A DNA stretch of 6,950 bases from Flavobacteriales bacterium UBA5692 (GTDB lineage Bacteria > Bacteroidota > Bacteroidia > Flavobacteriales_D > Sanyastnellaceae), in NCBI GenBank assembly GCA_002420235.1, contig DIHQ01000131.1, positions 1 to 6,950 of the forward strand, given 5' to 3'. This document shows, piece by piece, positions 1-5,825 of the stretch (position 1 is its first letter; each line of letters begins with the position of its first letter). A program made the position numbers and the translations under genes. The notes below the pieces were generated by a model. That model was not told the DNA's origin and made no database searches. It worked only from the letters and a program-made list of their open reading frames with translations.

Positions 1-26
1 TATTCCCTTATCTTTGGAGGGATTAA
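1..26 (+). CDS. ccmB: CcmB haem exporter subunit, C-terminal end only (partial)
   Basis: Only the last seven codons and the stop are in the window. Read from base 3, they give FPYLWRD followed by TAA at 24-26. From memory, this short aromatic and charged tail is how CcmB proteins of Bacteroidota commonly end. CcmB is the membrane subunit of the CcmAB ABC transporter, which works with CcmC and CcmE in haem delivery. Its place directly before ccmC, six bases from the next start, fits the usual order in these bacteria. Another frame also runs in from the edge and stops at 34-36, overlapping the ccmC start, but its tail (YSLIFGGIKSA) resembles nothing I recognise. The call rests on seven residues plus gene order. 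Confidence 0.7.
16..21 (+). promoter_or_regulatory. Shine-Dalgarno sequence for ccmC
   Basis: GGAGGG lies 11 bases before the ATG at 33 and inside the last codons of ccmB. It is the clearest purine-rich ribosome-binding match in front of any gene here, and it supports 33 as the ccmC start. The spacing is slightly longer than the usual 5-9 bases. Confidence 0.55.
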
Positions 27-32
27 GAGCGC

Positions 33-1097
33 ATGATTCAACGAAGTTGGAAAATTGGGGGAATTGCCCTGCTTGCATACGTTTTCTGGACCACATTCAC
101 GGTGCCATTGGGACCGGGTTTATTGGAATTTCGCCACCTTGAACGCGAATCAAATGTGGATGATTCAGCCCAGGCATCTTCCGAGTATGAATTGATTGGC
201 TTGGGAACACATTGGTCCACTCATCAAAAAGATTTAAGTGTCGTAATCCGAAAAAAGAGTCAAATGGCCTCCTTGCCCGTAAAGGAGATAATTGACGACA
301 CCCATGCGATTATCGGATTGAACCTGCCGGACACAGTGCCGTCGCGCAGCTGGGATATACTTATTAACCATCCCATCGACGGGACGCTATTTCTACAAAA
401 TGGGCTGTTTCTAAATGAATCGCTCGTCGATGAATCCGTGGAAATGGAACCCATCGCATTAAATGAATTTACAGCTAACCTACCTCATCACTTTCCTTTT
501 CAACCGCGTATTTTTGAAACGATCCGTAACTTGATGTTGCATGTTCCCATGTGGTTCACCATGTTCCTGCTTATGGGAATCGCCTTCGTAGCATCAATAC
601 GGCACTTGAGCCAAACCAAGAACGCTACAAATTTGTACGATTTGCGAGCAGAGGCCGGTGTGCAAGTGGGAATGTTTTTTGGTGTTTTGGGGCTTTTAAC
701 CGGAAGCCTTTGGGCACGGTATACGTGGGGAGCATGGTGGGTCGATGACCCGCAACTAAACGGAGCACTTGTGACTGTGTTAGTGTATGCTGGGTACTTA
801 ATTTTGCGCGGATCAGTGGAGGACAAACGACTAGCGGCGCAACTTGCTGCGGTCTACAACCTGTTTGCATTTGTGATACTCATAATCCTTCTCATGGTGC
901 TGCCAAGGTTTACGGAGAGCCTTCACCCCGGAAAAGGAGGCAATCCAGGGTTCAACAGCTATGACCTCGACAGTTCCCTCAGGGCCGTATTCTACCCAGC
1001 CGTACTGGGTTGGATGTTACTGGGAACCTGGATGTACCGAATCCGTTTGCAATCGACCCAATTGAACCATAAATTTCTTAGGCTTAACAACTTATGA
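33..1097 (+). CDS. ccmC: CcmC-type haem handling protein (WWD domain, CcsA/CcmC family) with extracytoplasmic insert
   Basis: CcmC presents haem on the outer face of the inner membrane and loads it onto CcmE. Of 354 residues, the C-terminal half is the conserved core. It has H170 in LHVP, the tryptophan-rich motif at about 231-240 (TWGAWWVDDP), and H298 in SLHPG; the two histidines match the external haem ligands of CcmC. Six membrane segments are seen by eye, near 9-25, 172-190, 210-226, 243-259, 271-290 and 318-335. Typical proteobacterial CcmC is about 240 residues. The excess is a soluble stretch (about 27-160) between the first membrane segment and H170, with alternating hydrophobic positions that suggest a beta-sandwich. 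I recall such an insert in other Bacteroidota CcmC proteins. The start is supported by the GGAGGG upstream. The stop overlaps the next ATG by four bases (ATGA). Confidence 0.92.
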   Translation: MIQRSWKIGGIALLAYVFWTTFTVPLGPGLLEFRHLERESNVDDSAQASSEYELIGLGTHWSTHQKDLSVVIRKKSQMASLPVKEIIDDTHAIIGLNLPDTVPSRSWDILINHPIDGTLFLQNGLFLNESLVDESVEMEPIALNEFTANLPHHFPFQPRIFETIRNLMLHVPMWFTMFLLMGIAFVASIRHLSQTKNATNLYDLRAEAGVQVGMFFGVLGLLTGSLWARYTWGAWWVDDPQLNGALVTVLVYAGYLILRGSVEDKRLAAQLAAVYNLFAFVILIILLMVLPRFTESLHPGKGGNPGFNSYDLDSSLRAVFYPAVLGWMLLGTWMYRIRLQSTQLNHKFLRLNNL

Positions 1098-1294
1098 TGC
1101 TCCAAACACTCCTACAAGCGAATCCAATCGAGGGCTTTTTCTTTGGCAGTGGTAAATCCATGGTTGTCGGTGGCGTAGCTGTCATCATCATCGTTGGCCT
1201 TGGCCTGTGGCTGTGGAGCATGGAAAGCCGTATCAAACGTTTGGATGAAGCAGCCACTCGGCAGCAAAAAAATTCCAGCGAATCGTCGAAATAA
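1094..1294 (+). CDS. ccmD: CcmD-like small membrane protein
   Basis: This is a 66-residue protein with one strong membrane segment (about 23-42) and a charged, probably helical tail starting SMESRIKRLDE. Short single-span proteins of this form sit between ccmC and ccmE in Bacteroidota and are annotated as CcmD family. In System I, CcmD is needed to release holo-CcmE from the CcmABC complex. Sequence conservation in this family is low, so the call rests on size, topology, the basic region after the membrane segment, and position. The start overlaps the ccmC stop (ATGA). A second ATG follows directly at 1097, so the true start could be one codon later. No Shine-Dalgarno sequence is visible, so translation is probably coupled to ccmC. 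Its stop shares one base with the ccmE start (TAATG). Confidence 0.8.
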   Translation: MMLQTLLQANPIEGFFFGSGKSMVVGGVAVIIIVGLGLWLWSMESRIKRLDEAATRQQKNSSESSK

Positions 1295-1704
1295 TGAAAC
1301 GCTCCCACATCCTTAGCTTGCTCTTAATAGCGGCGTTGATTGGTTCGTTCATCGCTACATTCACGAGTACCAGTCGTAGCGTAAACTTTGCGGAGGCAAC
1401 CCAGTTTGCAGGTGAGGAGTGTAAAGTATCTGGAACACTCAACACAGCGTTTCCAGTGGAGTACAACCCCGAAATCGACCCGACGAAGACATTCTTTCAC
1501 ATGTTTGACGCAACCGGTGCTTCGAAGCGCGTGATTTTAAGCCAACCCAAGCCTACCGGATTGGAAAACAGCGAATCCATCGACCTCTACGGCAGCATAG
1601 TCGGCGAAGAGTTTCACGCCACAGAAATGCTCATGAAGTGCCCATCCAAATACAACGAGAACAACCACGTCCTCTTGGGTGAGGATTTCCAAGCAGAGGG
1701 ATAA
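1294..1704 (+). CDS. ccmE: CcmE haem chaperone, CxxxY type
   Basis: CcmE carries haem covalently from CcmC to CcmF on the outer side of the inner membrane. The 136-residue protein has an N-terminal anchor (about 5-23) followed by a soluble beta-rich domain of the size expected for its OB fold. The haem-attachment site near the C-terminus reads MKCPSKY: C116 and Y120 form a CxxxY motif where the well-studied E. coli protein has HxxxY. Cys-type CcmE is known from archaea and sulfate reducers and, as far as I recall, is also usual in Bacteroidota, so this is a known variant and not damage. One other cysteine, C43, is present. There is no Shine-Dalgarno sequence; the start shares one base with the ccmD stop. 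The ccmE stop in turn shares one base with the ccmF start (TAATG). Confidence 0.92.
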   Translation: MKRSHILSLLLIAALIGSFIATFTSTSRSVNFAEATQFAGEECKVSGTLNTAFPVEYNPEIDPTKTFFHMFDATGASKRVILSQPKPTGLENSESIDLYGSIVGEEFHATEMLMKCPSKYNENNHVLLGEDFQAEG

Positions 1705-4484
1705 TGGAATACCTCGAGGAATGGACCGGAATCGCCACCTTCGGTCAGGGCCTCATCGCCTTGGCTTTCGGCGCCTCGTTCGTGGCTTTAATTGCGTTCC
1801 TGAGCGGATGGAAATCCGTAGGTCGGCGAGCTTTTTACATCCACACTTTCAGCACCTTTGCAGCAATTGCATTGATCTTCGTATTGTTCGGTGCCCACCG
1901 CTACGAATTTGAGTACATATGGAAGCACCTCAATAACGAAATGCCCATGCGCTTTATTTTCAGCGCATTCTGGGGAGGCCAAGAAGGTGGATTTTTATTA
2001 TGGATGTTTTGGCATAACGTTCTCGGCATGGTTTTGCTGCTTTCAGATTCCGAATGGCACAACCCCGTAATGGCGACTTTATCAGCCATTGAACTCTTCC
2101 TGACCTCAATGCTACTCGGTGTCTACTTCGGTAATTTTCAACTCGGACTCGACCCGTTTTTGCTGCTTAGGGATGCGCCGAGCAACGCCGGACTTCCATG
2201 GACGGCAAGGGCAGACTACCTAACTGCATTCCCTATGTTTCAGGACGGACAGGGTTTGAATCCTCTGCTACAGAATTATTGGATGACAATCCATCCGCCA
2301 ACCCTTTTTTTGGGATTTGCCTCAACTTCCATTCCATTTGCATACGCCTTAGCAGGATTGGCCAATCGCAAAGATCGATCGTGGATGAAACCTGCCTTGC
2401 GTTGGTCCATTTTCGGCATCGGTATTCTCGGTACGGGAATTTTGATGGGGGGCGCGTGGGCCTATGAAGCGCTGAGCTTTGGAGGTTTCTGGGCATGGGA
2501 TCCCGTTGAGAATTCTTCCCTCGTACCGTGGCTTACCCTCGTCGCAGGGGCCCACCTCCTATTGATTAACCGAAATAGGAAGAAGCCCATGGCCCTGTTC
2601 AGCACTTATTATTTTTTACTGATCTCCTTCTTGCTGGTCCTCTACAGTACATTCCTCACAAAATCCGGAGTTCTAGGTGACACCTCCGTCCATAGTTTTG
2701 TCGACAGCGGGATTCTTCCGCAATTACTGGTTTACGTGTTGAGCTTTGTGGGACTTGCCCATTTTATGCTCTTGGACTCCAAAGTGTGGAAAGCCACTTT
2801 TGGCAGCATCGTCGCCATCCTACTTCTACTCGCATTAAAAGGATGGGTCATCGAGTCCATTGGCGCATTTCTCGGACTTTTGGTCGTCACTTCTCTCAAA
2901 GCTTATCGATCGGAATTTGAACGAACGGAGGAAGAGGATTCCGTCTGGGGCAGAGAGTTTTGGATGTTTGTCGGTTCGCTTCTTTTTCTCGTAAGCGCTG
3001 CTCACATTACGTGGCAAACGAGCCTACCTGTATTCAATCGATTTCTAGAGCCATTAAGTCCAGTACTCAAACAATTGGGTGAATCATTCTCTAGCCAAGT
3101 TCTGTTGGACTTGAGCAAACACAACCTCGCACCCGGAACCGATTTGGACCAGACGTACCACTTGGTTCAGGTGCCACTAGCGGTACTCATCATGGCCTTA
3201 ATGGGATTAGCGCAATGGCTGAAATACAAGACTACCAATGTCGCAACCATTGCGAAGAATTTATTTTTATCCTTCGTCCTAAGTGCCCTGGTAACGGGTA
3301 TTTTGGTCTGGTCTTATCCATTTGAATGGTGGGAATTGCCTCGGGTAGCATTGCTCTCAACTGCGCTCTTCGCAGTATTTTCGAATGTCGATTACATCCT
3401 ACGCATGGTGCGTGGAAAATTGAAGCTTTGGGGTTCGCCGGTAGCGCACGTCGGTTTTGGTTTGGTTATTTTCGGAGCAGTGCTCAGCACAAGCCAAAAA
3501 GACATCATTTCAAAAAATCAAATTGGCGACATTAGCACCCTTAATGAAGAACTAAATAACAGGGAAGATTTGCTAATCATGGAAGGTGATACCCTTTCTA
3601 TGGGCCCTTATTTTGTCAGTTATCGAAACCGTTACCAAGACGGGATTCATGTCAAATTCCGAATGGATTACTTCGAGAAGAATCCATATGTCTATAAACC
3701 AGGCGATGTAGTATTTTTTGATGGTATGGTCTTCGAGGCAAAAGAAACACACAAAGCCTCGCCACAGTTTTCAGAAGATTTAGAAGATCACTGGATGTTT
3801 GTTCCTTTTCCCAATGAACGCCAAGCTAAAACTGCTCAACTATGGAAGGCAGGCCTCCCAGGAAGGCGACTTTTTACACTTGAACCGCGCATTCAGTTAA
3901 ATGAGCAAATGGGCAACGCTCCAGAACCAGACACCAAGCACTGGCTCAACCGCGACCTCTACACCCACATCAAATGGGGACGCGTTTCACCACCAGAGAC
4001 TGACGAAGAGGGCTGGATGGGTGGGAGAACGCACACAATGCAGGTTGGTGACAGTATGCTTGTAGGACACACCTTGCTTACCATCGATAGCCTGCGTGCC
4101 GTGAGTGATGACGAGAAGCCCGAACGAGGGTTACTCCAGAAGGACCTTGCAATTGCCGCATGCGTAAGTCTGAAAAACAAAAAACAAAAAAGAACGCATC
4201 AACCGCTCTACATAGTCCGGGATAGCACACTGATTCCAGACCTCTACGAAGCAGAAGATTACGGCATTAAAATGCGCATTGAAACGTTCGATCCTCAAGC
4301 CGAGGTTCTGGACATGACCGTCTGGGAACACGAGTCTGTACGCCGCGATTTTGTAGTTATGCAAGCTTCAATTTTCCCTCTGATAAATGTCCTATGGCTG
4401 GGTTGTATTCTGATGGCCATCGGAACATTCATGGCCGTTTGGAGTCGATGGAAAACGGATTCGAAATCTAAATCCAATGCCTAA
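1704..4484 (+). CDS. ccmF: CcmF-type cytochrome c haem lyase subunit, long form
   Basis: CcmF takes haem from holo-CcmE and attaches it to CxxCH sites of apocytochromes c. The four key histidines can be placed: external H197 (IHPP) and H330 (SVHSF), and membrane H284 (AGAH) and H582 (AHVGFG). The haem-binding tryptophan motif is at about 260-277 (GGFWAWDPVEN...), with Phe at the first Trp position of the E. coli motif. I count about 16 membrane segments between 15 and 596, then a soluble extracytoplasmic domain of about 290 residues (about 600-888), and a final span at 889-912. At 926 residues it is much longer than E. coli CcmF (about 650), mostly through this domain. GAGGG lies three bases before the start; no other Met occurs before residue 80. 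Many databases label Bacteroidota homologues CcsA. The 3' end overlaps the next gene by eight bases. Confidence 0.93.
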   Translation: MEYLEEWTGIATFGQGLIALAFGASFVALIAFLSGWKSVGRRAFYIHTFSTFAAIALIFVLFGAHRYEFEYIWKHLNNEMPMRFIFSAFWGGQEGGFLLWMFWHNVLGMVLLLSDSEWHNPVMATLSAIELFLTSMLLGVYFGNFQLGLDPFLLLRDAPSNAGLPWTARADYLTAFPMFQDGQGLNPLLQNYWMTIHPPTLFLGFASTSIPFAYALAGLANRKDRSWMKPALRWSIFGIGILGTGILMGGAWAYEALSFGGFWAWDPVENSSLVPWLTLVAGAHLLLINRNRKKPMALFSTYYFLLISFLLVLYSTFLTKSGVLGDTSVHSFVDSGILPQLLVYVLSFVGLAHFMLLDSKVWKATFGSIVAILLLLALKGWVIESIGAFLGLLVVTSLKAYRSEFERTEEEDSVWGREFWMFVGSLLFLVSAAHITWQTSLPVFNRFLEPLSPVLKQLGESFSSQVLLDLSKHNLAPGTDLDQTYHLVQVPLAVLIMALMGLAQWLKYKTTNVATIAKNLFLSFVLSALVTGILVWSYPFEWWELPRVALLSTALFAVFSNVDYILRMVRGKLKLWGSPVAHVGFGLVIFGAVLSTSQKDIISKNQIGDISTLNEELNNREDLLIMEGDTLSMGPYFVSYRNRYQDGIHVKFRMDYFEKNPYVYKPGDVVFFDGMVFEAKETHKASPQFSEDLEDHWMFVPFPNERQAKTAQLWKAGLPGRRLFTLEPRIQLNEQMGNAPEPDTKHWLNRDLYTHIKWGRVSPPETDEEGWMGGRTHTMQVGDSMLVGHTLLTIDSLRAVSDDEKPERGLLQKDLAIAACVSLKNKKQKRTHQPLYIVRDSTLIPDLYEAEDYGIKMRIETFDPQAEVLDMTVWEHESVRRDFVVMQASIFPLINVLWLGCILMAIGTFMAVWSRWKTDSKSKSNA

Positions 4485-5244
4485 AGACACTACTCGTGTT
4501 ATCGTTTTTGGAAGTGGCAACGTGGCCACTTCACTCGGCAGGGCTTGGGAATCCAGCGGAGTGGTAATCGCTGGGTTTTGTAATCGTGCAGGTGTTGTTC
4601 CGCCTGGCTTCATTAGCACTAAGGCCCCATGCTTTAAGAAAGCGTCTGAAATCGATGTTATCGCAGATTACGCATTAATCGCTGTTCGGGACGATGTGAT
4701 ATTTCCCATGATTGATCAACTCCCTCAGCACCTCACCCCCATCCATTTTAGCGGAGCCCAACCCAATCCCCGTAGAGGAGGGGTCATTTGGTGCGCACAG
4801 AGCGTGCAACCCAATAACCCCGGGGACGTGAAGAATATTCCGATGATTGTCACGTCCAACGAGGAAGCAATAAGCGAAAAATTAATGGCATTTGCCAAGC
4901 GAATCTCGAGCCACGTCCTCCTCACTACTGAAGAAAATCGCCAGAAAGGTCATCTGATTGCGGTGTTTGCGGTCAATTTTACCAATCATGCGCTCGCCGT
5001 CGCGCACGAACTATCAGAACAAGCAGGAATCCCTTGGGATTGGTTTGTCCCTATGATCGATGCTATGAGCAAAGGGGCGATGGACGGTAAAGCTTACGAA
5101 AGGCAAACCGGACCAGGCTTGCGTGGCGAAGATGCAATAATAAGCTCGCAACTCAAGGCCCTCAAAGCGCATCCAACCTTGCAAGAATTGTACAAGGCAA
5201 CTACGGCCAGCATCCAAAATCTTCACGATAAACCTAAGACATGA
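4477..5244 (+). CDS. Rossmann-fold/DUF2520 protein, putative NAD(P)-dependent oxidoreductase
   Basis: This 255-residue soluble protein opens with a dinucleotide-binding strand and turn, VIVFGSGNVATSL (about 8-20), with GxGNVA at 12-17. HFSG (90-93) falls where related proteins have an HxSG turn. The second half matches DUF2520 as I know it: a helical stretch with AVNFTNH (165-171), then QTGPGLRGE (210-218), and a helical end. The fold resembles 6-phosphogluconate dehydrogenase-like and ketopantoate reductase-like enzymes, but I know of no established substrate, so the reaction is unassigned. A DUF2520 gene next to a KdsC-type phosphatase gene is a recurrent pair in Bacteroidota. It starts inside the last codons of ccmF (eight-base overlap) and ends in an ATGA overlap with kdsC. 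No clear Shine-Dalgarno sequence is seen. Confidence 0.85.
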   Translation: MPKDTTRVIVFGSGNVATSLGRAWESSGVVIAGFCNRAGVVPPGFISTKAPCFKKASEIDVIADYALIAVRDDVIFPMIDQLPQHLTPIHFSGAQPNPRRGGVIWCAQSVQPNNPGDVKNIPMIVTSNEEAISEKLMAFAKRISSHVLLTTEENRQKGHLIAVFAVNFTNHALAVAHELSEQAGIPWDWFVPMIDAMSKGAMDGKAYERQTGPGLRGEDAIISSQLKALKAHPTLQELYKATTASIQNLHDKPKT

Positions 5245-5765
5245 ATTCCCTCTCACCGACCAAGTTGCAAACCATACGCCTCCTCGCCTTTGATTACGAT
5301 GGAGTATTTACTGATGGTACCATCCTCATAGATTCCGATGGCAAAATGCTCCGACAAGGTCACGCCAAAGATGGATTTGCCATCCAGTGGGCCATTAAGC
5401 AAGGACTTCCAATCGCCATAGTTTCAGGAGGGAAAGAATCCAGTGTGGAAGAACGCATGCGAGGCTTGGGCGTTGAAGAAGTGCACCTCGGTAGCCACGA
5501 TAAGCTAGCCGTGCTTGCAGACATAGCGGCGCGGACGGGAATTGCCTTGAACGAAATGGCCTACATGGGGGATGACATGCCAGACATTCCAGCCTTGGAA
5601 GCTGCAGGCCTCTCCTGCTGTCCAAACGATGCCGCAGTCGACATAATCCCGGTTTGTGATCACGTCAGTGATTTGGCTGGAGGCAAAGGCTGCGTAAGGG
5701 AATTGATTGAAGCCCACATGAAAGCCAACGGCATTTGGCAAGGCGAAGGGTTGGTCAATTGGTGA
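5241..5765 (+). CDS. kdsC: KdsC-type 3-deoxy-D-manno-octulosonate 8-phosphate phosphatase (HAD superfamily)
   Basis: KdsC removes phosphate from Kdo-8-phosphate to give Kdo, the sugar that joins lipid A to the LPS core. It acts in the cytoplasm. The 174 residues fit this capless HAD subfamily. Motif I is FDYDGVFTDG, with nucleophile D18 and acid/base D20; motif II is VSGG (S62); the motif III lysine is probably K88 (SHDKL); motif IV is GDDMPD (110-115) with metal-binding D111 and probably D115. The C-terminal GGKGCVRE (147-154) is the tail that reaches into a neighbouring subunit's active site in KdsC tetramers. The start overlaps the previous stop by four bases (ATGA), and there is no Shine-Dalgarno sequence. 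Translation ends in tandem in-frame stops, TGA then TAA (5763-5768). Substrate specificity is inferred from the family; related HAD phosphatases act on other sugar phosphates. Confidence 0.88.
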   Translation: MNSLSPTKLQTIRLLAFDYDGVFTDGTILIDSDGKMLRQGHAKDGFAIQWAIKQGLPIAIVSGGKESSVEERMRGLGVEEVHLGSHDKLAVLADIAARTGIALNEMAYMGDDMPDIPALEAAGLSCCPNDAAVDIIPVCDHVSDLAGGKGCVRELIEAHMKANGIWQGEGLVNW

Positions 5766-5825
5766 TAATACTACCGCTCTTCGTACCTCGCACACTGCAC
5801 AATCCGCTTACCTTCGCAGTTGTCC
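5766..5825 (+). other. kdsC-yidC gap, the only intergenic space over ten bases
   Basis: Sixty bases separate the kdsC stop from the yidC start. The stretch is pyrimidine-rich and has no Shine-Dalgarno sequence before the ATG at 5826. I see no TAnnTTTG-type Bacteroidota promoter element and no GC-rich hairpin followed by a T run. Whether yidC is read through from kdsC or has its own start cannot be told from the sequence. Confidence 0.5.

Noticed and set aside
9..16. TATCTTTG matches the Bacteroidota -7 promoter consensus TAnnTTTG.
   Set aside because: The bases are the Tyr-Leu-Trp codons of the ccmB tail, only 16 bases before the ccmC ATG, and the upstream -33 element would lie outside the window. 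A chance match in coding sequence is more likely.
500..870. Open frames on the minus strand inside ccmC, and similar ones inside ccmF, kdsC and yidC.
   Set aside because: They are antisense shadows of strongly supported genes, with no recognisable domain, no ribosome-binding site and low-complexity Ser/Arg/Pro-rich translations.
1679..1912. A 77-codon + strand frame over the ccmE-ccmF junction.
   Set aside because: It overlaps the ccmE end and the first membrane segments of ccmF in another frame, and its translation is Arg-rich with no family resemblance.
4173..4191. Runs of five, six and six A separated by single C in ccmF resemble slippery frameshift sites.
   Set aside because: The runs read in frame as Lys/Asn/Gln codons, the phase is wrong for a classic X XXY YYZ -1 shift, and the zero frame continues to a normal CcmF C-terminal membrane span.
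5764..5769. GATAAT at the kdsC stop resembles a sigma-70 -10 box for yidC.
   Set aside because: No properly spaced -35 box is present, and Bacteroidota primary sigma factors use a different consensus. The bases are explained by the tandem TGA TAA stops.
5743..5817. Inverted repeat GCGAAGG (5743-5749) and CCTTCGC (5811-5817) around the kdsC stop.
   Set aside because: The arms are only seven bases with a loop of about 61 bases and no T run after them, so neither a terminator nor an operator is supported.
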